Of a stretch of 15,195 nt of DNA, positions 1-7,637 are shown in pieces. The notes beneath the pieces are model-generated. The model worked only from the letters and a program-made list of their open reading frames with translations, was not told where the DNA came from and made no database searches. How positions within the stretch are numbered: position 1 is the stretch's first letter; each line of letters starts with the position of its first letter. The DNA lies in the NCBI GenBank assembly GCA_016926765.1, contig JAFGNY010000199.1, forward strand, positions 1 to 15,195, read 5' to 3'. Made by a program: the position numbers and the translations under genes. Origin of the DNA: Bacteroidales bacterium. Its GTDB lineage: Bacteria > Bacteroidota > Bacteroidia > Bacteroidales > FEN-979.

Positions 1-628
1 CCATCTTGTGCTCCTCTCCATCTTTCCCTGTTTGAAAATGCACCACGCAGAGGGAACTGTTGAAAGGCTTGAGTAGATTTATGATCTGAAGGATGGCGGC
101 GGCATTTCCTTCCGAAAGATCCGCAGCAAACATCACATTCTGAAATCCCATGAATGCCTTGATCTCCGGCACAGTGAGAATCGGAACCCTGGAATGGTTG
201 ATGATGTATGTAGATACCCGGCCCCAGACATTGACATTTTGCCCAAGACCCCTGGATCCCATCACGACCATCTGTGGGGCGTATTCTTCACAAATCATCT
301 TCAATTCCATCTCGATATCCCCTCCCACAACCGTGCTTTTTAACCGCACGCCGGAAATAGTCTCTTCTGCGATCTTTTTCTCCATGGTTGCATGAAGCTT
401 CTTCATATTCTCTTCTGCCTGGGTATGCATCTCCCTGATCAGCTCCTCGTTATAGACAGCGTTCATATTCATGCTGTCAGGGAATGTAGTATCCGTCAGG
501 ATGACCTGGTCAAAGTAGGTGTGAAAAAGCATTAACTCTGCCTGATAGGCATCTGCAATTTTCAGGGCATAAAAACAGGTGATCTCCGTATGTTCGGAAA
601 AATCAACCGGGACAAGAATTTTTTTCAT
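1..628 (-). CDS. Universal stress protein, tandem UspA domains (3' end missing)
   Basis: The frame is open from ATG 628 to the left edge, giving 209 residues without a stop. The N-terminus MKKILVPVDFSEHTE is the classic UspA opening. The first domain spans about residues 1-154, with the nucleotide-loop region MGSRGLGQNVNVWGRVST at 123-140 and the closing strand VPILTVP at 148-154. A second domain starts near residue 162 (FQNVMFAADLSEGN), so this is the two-domain type, usually about 270-300 residues; the rest lies outside the window. The ATP-binding signature G-2x-G-9x-G(S/T) is imperfect: eight residues separate G127 from G136, and R follows instead of S/T. ATP binding by domain 1 is therefore uncertain. 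Usp proteins are cytoplasmic stress or starvation factors; the ligand here is unknown. The start lies one base after the stop of the upstream glycosyltransferase, which implies co-transcription. Confidence 0.9.
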   Translation of the reverse strand, partial: MKKILVPVDFSEHTEITCFYALKIADAYQAELMLFHTYFDQVILTDTTFPDSMNMNAVYNEELIREMHTQAEENMKKLHATMEKKIAEETISGVRLKSTVVGGDIEMELKMICEEYAPQMVVMGSRGLGQNVNVWGRVSTYIINHSRVPILTVPEIKAFMGFQNVMFAADLSEGNAAAILQIINLLKPFNSSLCVVHFQTGKDGEEHKM

Positions 629-629
629 A

Positions 630-1754
630 TTACAAAGTTAATAGATCTGTAATCCTTTTGCAATTCTTTTTATTGGAGTAATTCTCCAGGATAACCTCTT
701 CACGGTGAGTAATCTCTTCAGGACCGAATTCTTTTTCGAAAAGAAGGGGAATCGTTTCACGAAACTGTTGTGGTGTGGAAGCGATACTGCAAACAGGCTC
801 CAGTCCTGTTCCGGAGAGCATTGCCTGGTTTACCAGGCAGTGCCGGCCGTGAAACAATGCATTGAGCAGTTTCAGCTTCAGACCGGTTGCCTGGGAGGTC
901 ACCATCAGGTTGATCTGAGCATCCCGGATAAGCGCAAACATCTTGGTGTCGTCGGGATTGCTTTCAAGCCTGATGTTGGGGTGGCTTTGGATCAGCCTGA
1001 CAAGGGATGAAGGAGGATTCAATCCGGCAATCACAAGTTCGGGAAGGGAATCCGTATAGATTTGACGGATGATGTAGAAGGCAGCCCTGATATTCTCAGG
1101 CACGCTGAGGTTGCCATGATAGAGCACATAACTGCCACGACCGGGTTTTGAGTTGATCTGGTTGTTCCGGTGAAAAGAGGGAAGGTAACGGATCGCTCGA
1201 CCAGGAAATTTTTTCCTCAGATAGCGTTCATCCTCCTGTGAAACCACCAGCATCAGATCGGCATGGTTCAGGATCTTCTGATAATGCCACAGTTTTATGC
1301 TTTCAGTCAGAAAAAAGGCTTTATCCCGGAGGTTACCGGTCGCTTTAAAGAGCTGGAAATAGTAGTGGTGTTCAATGTTGCTTTCCCGGTAGATCTTGTT
1401 CCGTTTCCGCAATGCAGGATCGCTTAGTAAGAAGCAGGAATGCAATCCCTCAAACAAAATGGGAAAATCGTCCTGCAGCAATCGATTCCGGAGAGCATCT
1501 GACACCCTGCTGGAAACGATATACGGGATCGGGGAAAACTGTTTTCTGATTCCCGTCAGGCGCGGATAGTAATAGATTTCATCACAGAACTCTTCCAGCT
1601 CCCGGGCCGGAACCCGCCGATCCCGGAAACAGTGCAGAATGACCCTGACCCCGGCTGAGTGCAGTTCCCGGAGCTTGTAATACACATCAATCACCCCTCC
1701 GTAATTCGGGGGAAAAGGGACATCGAAGCTGATTATGTGCAGTTTAAGGTTCAA
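630..1754 (-). CDS. GT-B glycosyltransferase (family 4-like), TTG start
   Basis: This 374-residue cytoplasmic or membrane-associated glycosyltransferase has a GT-B architecture. The N-terminal acceptor-side domain opens with a Rossmann strand and glycine loop (HIISFDVPFPPNYGGVIDVY, about 6-25). A donor-side domain follows from about residue 207 (YVLYHGNLSVPEN, 209-221; ELVIAGLN, 239-246). The donor motif at 288-309 (QATGLKLKLLNALFHG...) aligns with the GT4 E-x7-E region, but its two glutamates appear as Q288 and N298, so catalysis may differ. The donor and acceptor cannot be told from sequence. The start is TTG 1754: an in-frame TAG lies four codons upstream (1764-1766), there is no ATG before residue 168, and the glycine loop must be kept. 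It lies downstream of another GT (113-base gap) and one base before the Usp gene. A role in surface polysaccharide or glycolipid synthesis is inference. Confidence 0.82.
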   Translation of the reverse strand: MNLKLHIISFDVPFPPNYGGVIDVYYKLRELHSAGVRVILHCFRDRRVPARELEEFCDEIYYYPRLTGIRKQFSPIPYIVSSRVSDALRNRLLQDDFPILFEGLHSCFLLSDPALRKRNKIYRESNIEHHYYFQLFKATGNLRDKAFFLTESIKLWHYQKILNHADLMLVVSQEDERYLRKKFPGRAIRYLPSFHRNNQINSKPGRGSYVLYHGNLSVPENIRAAFYIIRQIYTDSLPELVIAGLNPPSSLVRLIQSHPNIRLESNPDDTKMFALIRDAQINLMVTSQATGLKLKLLNALFHGRHCLVNQAMLSGTGLEPVCSIASTPQQFRETIPLLFEKEFGPEEITHREEVILENYSNKKNCKRITDLLTL

Positions 1755-1867
1755 GGATCGAAGCTAATTCATAGTGACAGGAAGCGCAAGATACATTGTT
1801 TTCGTTTTGTAGATTTAACTAAAATACTCAACTCTAAAGTTCTGAATCCCGGATCCAAAATCACGTA
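1755..1867. other. Spacer between two glycosyltransferase genes, no clear signal
   Basis: This 113-base AT-rich spacer lies between the stop of the upstream GT (TGA, 1868-1870) and the TTG start of the downstream one. On the minus strand it holds an abortive ATG-AAT-TAG in the downstream gene's frame (1764-1772). I found no TAnnTTTG promoter element on the minus strand, no hairpin with a T-run and no tandem repeat. Confidence 0.5.
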
Positions 1868-2983
1868 TCAGGTTCTCACCATCTCCCTCAACGTTGGCGC
1901 TTCCTTCTCCCAGCAAAGTTCTTCCGCTGCACGAAGGAGATTTTTGTGGAAAAGCTCCAGTCTCGCTTCATTCAACAGCATTCCGTCAATCTTTGCAGCG
2001 ATATGTTCCGGATCATGATTTTCAATGACCTCTCCAATGAAATAGTGGTCGAGAATGGCTTTCATTTCAGGAAAGGGTGAGATCAGCACCGGGACATTTG
2101 CCTGAATGTAATCCAAAAATTTGTTCGGTAAGGCAAAATGGTAATTCAGGCTGACATCTTTCTCGATCGACAAACCGATATCAGCCATCAGGGTATAATG
2201 GTAAAGCTCCTGGAAGGGGATCTGCCCTGTAAAGATTACCTTTCCCGGCACCTTCTCCTTTGTTACAAATTCCTGAAGTTCTTCAAATTTGTCACCTGTT
2301 CCGGCAATAACCAGCCTGGCATCACATCGCAGGAACTTCATGGCCAGGATCGCCTCTTCCAACCCTCTGTCGAGATTGACAGCTCCCTGATAGAGAATCA
2401 CTTTCTGGTGTGGCAGGATGCCAAGAGACTCTTTCGGTATTGCCTCCCCTCCCGACTTCCTGAAAGGGACATTCCTGATTACGACTATTGCATTTCCATA
2501 CTCCTCTGAATAGAGCTTTGCGATGGAAGCATTGACGGCAGTAACCAGGTTAAGTTTCGGAAAGATCCTGTCTTCGATCCATTTCCAGATCCGTCTTGTT
2601 GCCTTCCTGCCAACGAGTTCGGGAACGCCACGGAAGTATTCATGACAGTCGTGGAGCAGCCTTACGCGTTTGAATACCGCTGCCAGGTAGCAGGCCGGCA
2701 GGGTATCCAGATCATTGGATACGATGAGTGTTGATTTGTGTGTCAGAAGATAGAAAAACAACCGGAGATTATAGTTGGCGTAAAACAGGGGCCCTTTGTT
2801 GAACCCTAACCGCATACGATGCAACTGGTATGCGCGGGGTTTCAGCGGCAGGCTCTGTTTCTGTTTACGTCCCACAAGAACCACTGAGAAGCCAACATCG
2901 GTGAGGGTCAGACATGTCCGGTCGACACGCTGATCGGTAGTCAGGTCATTGGTAACACAAACGATTGCAAAGTTGACCGGCAT
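1868..2983 (-). CDS. GT-B glycosyltransferase, family 4-like
   Basis: A 371-residue glycosyltransferase. N-terminal domain: MPVNFAIVCVTNDLTTDQRV opens the fold, SNDLDTLPA lies at 89-97 and the conserved-looking DCHEYF at 112-117, followed by PELVGRKATRRIWKWIE. Donor domain: ILYQGAVNLDRGLEEAI (196-212), RLVIAGTGD (223-231), FTGQIPFQELYHY (251-263), and NYHFALPNKFLDYIQANVPVL (280-300), where sugar-nucleotide GT4 enzymes usually have LPNKxxEYI; here the acidic residue is D291. Donor and acceptor are unknown. The frame stays open to 3181, but the extra 66 codons overlap murB on the opposite strand and do not look like GT sequence, so ATG 2983 was chosen. No strong Shine-Dalgarno precedes it. It diverges from murB across about 59 bases and is the first gene of the GT-GT-usp group. 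Envelope glycan synthesis is a likely but unproven role. Confidence 0.87.
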   Translation of the reverse strand: MPVNFAIVCVTNDLTTDQRVDRTCLTLTDVGFSVVLVGRKQKQSLPLKPRAYQLHRMRLGFNKGPLFYANYNLRLFFYLLTHKSTLIVSNDLDTLPACYLAAVFKRVRLLHDCHEYFRGVPELVGRKATRRIWKWIEDRIFPKLNLVTAVNASIAKLYSEEYGNAIVVIRNVPFRKSGGEAIPKESLGILPHQKVILYQGAVNLDRGLEEAILAMKFLRCDARLVIAGTGDKFEELQEFVTKEKVPGKVIFTGQIPFQELYHYTLMADIGLSIEKDVSLNYHFALPNKFLDYIQANVPVLISPFPEMKAILDHYFIGEVIENHDPEHIAAKIDGMLLNEARLELFHKNLLRAAEELCWEKEAPTLREMVRT

Positions 2984-3027
2984 GAGAAGCTTTCTATTCC
3001 AACGGTGATGCAAGTTAATTATTTTTA

Positions 3028-3035
3028 TACTTTTG
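3028..3035 (+). promoter_or_regulatory. Candidate -7 promoter element for murB
   Basis: TACTTTTG matches the Bacteroidota -7 consensus TAnnTTTG exactly. It lies in the 59-base divergent spacer, 7 bases before the murB ATG at 3043. No clear -33 TTTG box is visible at the usual distance. Transcription would start a few bases after the element, leaving almost no 5' leader. Confidence 0.45.
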
Positions 3036-3042
3036 ATCTGTG

Positions 3043-4056
3043 ATGAAAATTCAAGAATACAAATCACTGCAAAAAGAACATACATTTGGTGTCCGCACCA
3101 CGGCCCGGTATTTTGCTGACATAGACAGGGAGGCGGATGTGATCCCCCTGTTAGCCTCACTCCAGGAAATTCACCAGCCACTCTTGGTGATGGGAGATGG
3201 CAGCAACATCCTCTTTACCGGGGATTTTCCCGGTACGGTAATCCGGCTTAACACAAAAGGCATCACCATCACAGAACAGGATGAGGATTCTGTTTCCATC
3301 AGGGTTTCAGCCGGTGAGGTATGGGATGAAGTCGTTGCCTTTTGTGTGGAGAAGGGGTGGGGAGGGATCGAGAACCTTTCATTGATTCCCGGGCGGACAG
3401 GAGCCAGCCCGGTGCAGAATATCGGAGCTTATGGAGTGGAGCTTAAAGAGGTACTGGTGGAGCTTGAGGCGGTCAAGCTATCCGGCGGGGAAAAACGAAT
3501 TTTTTCCCGGGAAGATTGCCGGTTTGGATACCGGGAGAGCATTTTCCTGACCATCCTTCGGGGGCAGTACCTTATCCTGAATGTGACGCTTCGTCTGACA
3601 AAAAAAACAACCCTGAATCTGGCATACGGATCGGTTCAGCATGAGCTGAAGCAGGCCGGGATCACCTCTCCTTCAATAGCCGATGTGCGGGAGGTTGTGT
3701 GCAGGATCAGGCGAAAAAAGCTCCCCGACCCGAAGGTTGCCGGAAATGCCGGCAGTTTCTTCCGGAATCCGGTGATCCGGTCTGACCAGTTTAACAAACT
3801 CAAATCGCAATATCCCGATGTGGTGAGCTATGCCGATCCAAACGGCGTGAAACTCTCTGCTGCCTGGCTGATAGAAAAATGTTCGTGGAAAGGCAAACGT
3901 GCGGGAGATGCAGGTGTTCATCCCGACCAGCCTCTTGTACTGGTAAACTATGGAAATGCAACCGGTGATGAAATTCTCAACCTCGCTTCCATGATCCGTC
4001 AATCGGTGATTGCTCGGTTTGGAATTTTGTTGGAACCCGAGGTTAATATTTTGTAG
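3043..4056 (+). CDS. murB: UDP-N-acetylenolpyruvoylglucosamine reductase (MurB, type I)
   Basis: MurB is a cytoplasmic FAD enzyme that uses NADPH to reduce UDP-GlcNAc-enolpyruvate to UDP-MurNAc, the second committed step of peptidoglycan precursor synthesis. Its 337 residues match the usual length of the E. coli-like type I enzyme. Visible landmarks: SLQKEHTFGV at the N-terminus, FAD pyrophosphate loop MGDGSNILF (50-58), LSLIPGRTGASPVQNIGAYG (FAD/substrate region, about 112-131), RFGYRESIF with the substrate-binding Arg at 164, LPDPKVAGNAGSFFRNP with the proton-donor Ser at 238, and C-terminal LEPEV with the catalytic Glu at 331. All three catalytic residues known from E. coli are present. 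A GTG at 3040 directly precedes the ATG at 3043; ATG is preferred. It is the only plus-strand gene, divergent from the GT cluster and convergent with the Asp-box gene, so it is probably transcribed alone. Confidence 0.97.
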   Translation: MKIQEYKSLQKEHTFGVRTTARYFADIDREADVIPLLASLQEIHQPLLVMGDGSNILFTGDFPGTVIRLNTKGITITEQDEDSVSIRVSAGEVWDEVVAFCVEKGWGGIENLSLIPGRTGASPVQNIGAYGVELKEVLVELEAVKLSGGEKRIFSREDCRFGYRESIFLTILRGQYLILNVTLRLTKKTTLNLAYGSVQHELKQAGITSPSIADVREVVCRIRRKKLPDPKVAGNAGSFFRNPVIRSDQFNKLKSQYPDVVSYADPNGVKLSAAWLIEKCSWKGKRAGDAGVHPDQPLVLVNYGNATGDEILNLASMIRQSVIARFGILLEPEVNIL

Positions 4057-4080
4057 AGACGCGGTATGCCGCGTCTCTAC
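4053..4080. repeat. Perfect palindromic element shared by two convergent gene ends
   Basis: GTAGAGACGCGG (4053-4064), loop TATG, then CCGCGTCTCTAC (4069-4080): a perfect 12-bp GC-rich stem with a 4-base loop. The TAG stop of murB (4054-4056) lies in the left arm, and the TAG stop of the minus-strand Asp-box gene (4077-4079) lies at the mirror position in the right arm. The hairpin forms in both transcripts, so it may act as a bidirectional transcript end. No U-run follows on either strand, so it is not a standard intrinsic terminator. From memory, palindromes of the TAGAGACGC...GCGTCTCTA type recur in intergenic DNA of Bacteroidota and cyanobacteria, which makes a dispersed repeat plausible. 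Confidence 0.85.
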
Positions 4081-6653
4081 AGGACGACGATTTCCCCGGT
4101 TAACCGTATGCGGTTCCCCGATAACACCACCAAATAGACCCCTGCCGGGATTTGTGAAACATCCACGATTTCATCCAACCTGATCGTCTGGTCACCCTGA
4201 TCCAGGGTTCCAGGAATCATTCTGTCGGCTCCGTTTCTTTTTCCGTCCATTCCAAAGATAGAGCAGGTCAGATAATCGGATTCGGGAAGAAAGAACCTTA
4301 TGATGCTGCTGCCGGAAACAGGGTTCGGCGTTACGGTAAGGTGTCCTTTTCTTGGTGTCGGATTCACGGCGACTCCGGTGAAAATGTCATCGAGGTTGGC
4401 TGAATAGGTTGAGAGTCCGTAAGTGCCTGCAACAATCGTTCGTGTTGGAACATGCACTTTTAACGCATAGGTGGGTACTGCCGGGAGATCCGTCCAGATC
4501 CATTGCCAGCTCTCCCCACCATCGAACGTGCCGTACAAACCGGCATCCGTGGCGACGATCAGTTTATCGGGCATGTCCGGATCAGCTACCATATCATTTA
4601 CGGGAAATTCGGGCAGGTTCCCCGCGATTGCTTCCCAGCTCTGCCCCAGGTTGGTTGATTTGTAAACATGTGGCAGAGGTTCGTCCCACCGGAAGCCGGA
4701 GAGGGTGACATACAGCGTTTGATCATCAAACGGATCGGGTACAACTCGGGTTACCCAGCGGTTGGGAAGGCCTGCAGAGACATCGGTCCAGGTCAGGCCG
4801 TCGTTGGTTGAGACCTGAACCTTTGCGTCTCCGGTTCCGACGAAAATAGTGGAAGGGGTGACAGGGGAGATGGCGATGGTGGTGATGGTATGGAAATACT
4901 GGTCGATGCCCTGGGTCAGATCACCGCTGACCGGCGTCCAGTTGCTTCCCCTGTCGAAGGACTTCCACACCCGGTAGGTTCCGAAATAAAGGATCGCAGG
5001 ATCTTCTGGATGCATCGCAAGAGGCGCTGACCAGTTCACGCGATCGTATGCCCATACATCCCCGATATACTGCATATTATACCCGCCGTTTGTTGACCTA
5101 TAGAGGTTGCCCCACTGGTACTCGGCATAAATGATGTTCGAATTGGTATAATCTACCAGTGTATACATCCCGTCACCCCCAAGGAGCGGTTGCCAGTCGT
5201 TCAGATTGCCCGTGAGGGTACGGATGGTGTTGTTATCCTGTGTGCCTCCGTAAATACGGTTTGGTAACTGGTAATCGATATCAATCGCATAGAATTGGGT
5301 CAGGGGAAGGTTGTTGATTTTACTCCAGGTGATGCCGTTGTTCAGACTGGAATAGAGTCCGCCGTCATTTCCCTCGAGAATGGCGGAAGTTGCTGCATCA
5401 ATCACCATCGCATGATGATCCACATGAATGTTTTCAGCAACTTCATTCCATGAGACTCCACCGTTTTGCGTGGCCATGAGGGGGACTCCCATGACATAGA
5501 CTTTATCCGGGTTATTGGGATCGACCCGGATTTGTCCGAAATACCAGCCGAAGTTGCTACACATCCCATTGAGACTCCCATCGTTGGTGCGTGTCCAGGA
5601 TTGGCCTCCGTCTGTAGTTTTAAATACCGCTACTTCAAAATCGGGGAGGTCATACACGGCATAGAGAATATCAGGTTGTGATGTACAGATCGTAAGGCCG
5701 ATTCTGCCCACATTCTGTCCCGACATCAGACCGTTGGCCAGTTCTGTCCAGGTATCCCCTCCGTCTGTCGTCTTCCAGATCCCCGATGTCACGCCGAACG
5801 AATTACGGTACTCCAGTCCCCGTGTTCGTTCCCACATCGCGGCATAGAGGATATCAGGATCTGCAGGATGCTGCACCAGATCGATGGCGGCGGTCGAATC
5901 GGTGAGATAGAGAACCCGGTCCCATGTCATCCCGCCATCCATGCTACGATAAACTCCCCGCTGGTCGTTGTAAGAAAAGAGATAGCCGCATGCAGCTACA
6001 AAAACACGCTCTTCATTGTCATAATCTACCAGAATACGTCCGATATATGCCGAATTTTCCAATCCCATGTGCTGCCAGGTCTCCCCGGCATCAATCGATT
6101 TATAGATCCCGTTGCCCCAAAAGCTGAAACTGGAAGAGTTGGCTTCCCCGGTTCCGACGTAGAGAATATCGGGATTAGTTGGATTGATGGCGATATCCCC
6201 GATAGATACCACAGGAATATCTCCGAAAAGGTTGGCCCAGTTAGATCCTCCGTCGGTCGTCTTCAGCACCCCGCCGGTTGAACCGCCAATGTAAATGGTT
6301 TGCATGTCTCCGTCGGGAACTTCAATGTCGGTGATACGGCCTCCGATATTGGTGGGTCCGGTAAAAACCCAGGGGGTGCTCTTCACCATTCCCTGGTCAA
6401 TCAGCGCCTGTGACTGATTGATGGCCGACTGGTAAACTTCTGGCCGGATCCTGTCGTAGGGATAGATCCGCTGCAGTGCCATCCAGTCGTTCGGTGTAAT
6501 GGAGGGAGGCTGAAACCGCCTGCTGTTGTTGAGATCCAAGGAGGTGTCGAACCGGTTGGCATTCCAGGAGATAAGAGAGAGCAATGCAATCAGGGCTATT
6601 GAAAAAAATGGGGAAGCCAGCCTTTCCCGGTGGAGTTGGTTCTTATATTTCAT
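4077..6653 (-). CDS. Secreted Asp-box (BNR/VPS10-like) repeat protein with T9SS sorting domain
   Basis: An 858-residue exported protein. A signal peptide or anchor covers about residues 1-34 (basic start, then FFSIALIALLSLISW). About twelve Asp-boxes (S/T-x-D/N-x-G-x-T/S-W) follow, at residues 132, 186, 237, 295, 346, 395, 436, 520 (degenerate, ends in M), 565, 615, 666 and 709, which predicts one or two multi-bladed beta-propellers. VDHHAM (411-416) and EGNDGGLY (427-434) are landmarks of a sortilin/VPS10-like exo-protein subgroup. The C-terminus from about residue 772 (TVTPNPVSGSSIIRFFLPES ... GVYLVVLSGNR ... GEIVVL) is a type A Por/T9SS sorting domain, so the product should cross the outer membrane and be surface-attached or released. 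No sialidase catalytic motif is evident; ligand or enzyme activity is unknown. It lies 27 bases downstream of pyrD on the same strand and may be transcribed with it. Confidence 0.9.
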   Translation of the reverse strand: MKYKNQLHRERLASPFFSIALIALLSLISWNANRFDTSLDLNNSRRFQPPSITPNDWMALQRIYPYDRIRPEVYQSAINQSQALIDQGMVKSTPWVFTGPTNIGGRITDIEVPDGDMQTIYIGGSTGGVLKTTDGGSNWANLFGDIPVVSIGDIAINPTNPDILYVGTGEANSSSFSFWGNGIYKSIDAGETWQHMGLENSAYIGRILVDYDNEERVFVAACGYLFSYNDQRGVYRSMDGGMTWDRVLYLTDSTAAIDLVQHPADPDILYAAMWERTRGLEYRNSFGVTSGIWKTTDGGDTWTELANGLMSGQNVGRIGLTICTSQPDILYAVYDLPDFEVAVFKTTDGGQSWTRTNDGSLNGMCSNFGWYFGQIRVDPNNPDKVYVMGVPLMATQNGGVSWNEVAENIHVDHHAMVIDAATSAILEGNDGGLYSSLNNGITWSKINNLPLTQFYAIDIDYQLPNRIYGGTQDNNTIRTLTGNLNDWQPLLGGDGMYTLVDYTNSNIIYAEYQWGNLYRSTNGGYNMQYIGDVWAYDRVNWSAPLAMHPEDPAILYFGTYRVWKSFDRGSNWTPVSGDLTQGIDQYFHTITTIAISPVTPSTIFVGTGDAKVQVSTNDGLTWTDVSAGLPNRWVTRVVPDPFDDQTLYVTLSGFRWDEPLPHVYKSTNLGQSWEAIAGNLPEFPVNDMVADPDMPDKLIVATDAGLYGTFDGGESWQWIWTDLPAVPTYALKVHVPTRTIVAGTYGLSTYSANLDDIFTGVAVNPTPRKGHLTVTPNPVSGSSIIRFFLPESDYLTCSIFGMDGKRNGADRMIPGTLDQGDQTIRLDEIVDVSQIPAGVYLVVLSGNRIRLTGEIVVL

Positions 6654-6680
6654 AATGAAAGGTTAAATGTTATAGTCTGA

Positions 6681-7595
6681 TTAATCTGTTTTCAGTGCTC
6701 CAATGAGGTCATTCACATCGGCAATGTGGTTTTTTTGCAGGTAGGCCTTCAGGCCTTCGACAATATTTACAGAGGCCATCGGATCGATGAAGTTTGCTGT
6801 TCCCACCTGAATGGCGGAAGCGCCGGCCAACAGAAATTCAATGGCATCGGTAGCATTCATGATCCCTCCCAGTCCAATCACAGGAATTTTGACCGCTTTG
6901 TGAACCTGCCATACCATTCGAAGAGCTATTGGCTTGATTGCAGGCCCTGACAATCCACCGGTGATGGTGGAAAGGATGGGTCGTTGCCTCTCAGCGTCAA
7001 TCGCCATGCCAAGGAGGGTATTGATGAGCGTCAGCACATCCGCTCCGCCATCAGTCACCGCTTTTGCGATTTCGGTGATGCTGGTGACATTGGGTGAAAG
7101 CTTAACCATCAACACCTTTTTGTAAACATTCCGTACAGCTCGTGTCACCTCCTCCGACATCTCAGGGATGGTGCCAAACGCCATTCCACCCTGTTTGACA
7201 TTGGGGCAGGAGATATTGAGTTCGATCGCCGGAATATTCTGAAGTTCGTTGATCTGTTCAGCCACCCTGACATATTCTTCGATGGTTGAGCCGGAAACAT
7301 TGACGATGATGTGCGTATCGAAATCCTTGATCCTGGGATAGATCTCCCTGACGAAATGATCTACACCTTTGTTCTGTAATCCAACTGAATTCAGCATCCC
7401 TGAAGCGGTTTCGGCCATTCTGGGATACGCGTTGCCCTCCCGGTTTGAGCCGGTCACCGCCTTGACAAAGATGCCGCCCAGTTTCCCGGGATCAAAAAAA
7501 TCCCTGAATTCCTCCCCGTAGCCAAATGTCCCGGAAGCCGTTGTGACGGGGTTTTTAAATGTAATCCCGGCGATATTTACAGAAAGGTTAGTCAT
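6681..7595 (-). CDS. pyrD: Dihydroorotate dehydrogenase B, catalytic subunit
   Basis: This is the FMN-containing catalytic subunit of the class 1B enzyme. With PyrK it oxidises dihydroorotate to orotate using NAD+, the fourth step of pyrimidine synthesis, in the cytoplasm. Its 304 residues are typical. Visible motifs: NPVTTASGTFGYGEEF (15-30), the FMN/substrate lysine in FVKAVT (K45), NSVGLQNKGV (69-78), the catalytic loop ELNISCPNVKQGG with Cys130 (Cys is the class 1 base; class 2 uses Ser), VKLSPNV (164-170), INTLLGMAID (191-200), GGLSGPAIKPIALRMV (213-228), and the FMN-phosphate loops GLGGI (241-245) and IQVGTANF (262-269). It starts 42 bases after the pyrK stop, with a 15-bp tandem duplication between them. 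The pairing with PyrK confirms class 1B. Confidence 0.97.
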   Translation of the reverse strand: MTNLSVNIAGITFKNPVTTASGTFGYGEEFRDFFDPGKLGGIFVKAVTGSNREGNAYPRMAETASGMLNSVGLQNKGVDHFVREIYPRIKDFDTHIIVNVSGSTIEEYVRVAEQINELQNIPAIELNISCPNVKQGGMAFGTIPEMSEEVTRAVRNVYKKVLMVKLSPNVTSITEIAKAVTDGGADVLTLINTLLGMAIDAERQRPILSTITGGLSGPAIKPIALRMVWQVHKAVKIPVIGLGGIMNATDAIEFLLAGASAIQVGTANFIDPMASVNIVEGLKAYLQKNHIADVNDLIGALKTD

Positions 7596-7605
7596 AATGC
7601 AATCT

Positions 7606-7635
7606 CGTCTTTCGTATTTCCGTCTTTCGTATTCA
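7606..7635. repeat. Tandem 15-bp duplication between pyrK and pyrD
   Basis: CGTCTTTCGTATTTC (7606-7620) is followed directly by CGTCTTTCGTATTCA (7621-7635); 13 of 15 positions are identical. Each copy can be read as two related heptamers, CGTCTTT and CGTATTY, plus one base. It fills most of the 42-base gap between the pyrK stop and the pyrD start, so it forms the pyrD ribosome-entry leader. Confidence 0.85.
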
Positions 7636-7637
7636 AG

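Noticed and set aside
2984..3181. A 66-codon N-terminal extension of the glycosyltransferase at 1868-2983
   Set aside because: It overlaps the murB start on the other strand, contains no glycosyltransferase-like sequence, and ATG 2983 gives a typical N-terminal strand.
4053..4080. The palindrome as a standard intrinsic terminator
   Set aside because: The stem is strong, but no U-run follows on either strand; it is reported as a palindromic repeat with possible end-forming activity.
4077..6653. The Asp-box protein as a sialidase
   Set aside because: Asp-boxes alone are not diagnostic. I see no RIP-type motif near the N-terminus and no catalytic arginine triad, and the DHH and GNDGGLY landmarks fit the VPS10/sortilin-like exo-protein group better.
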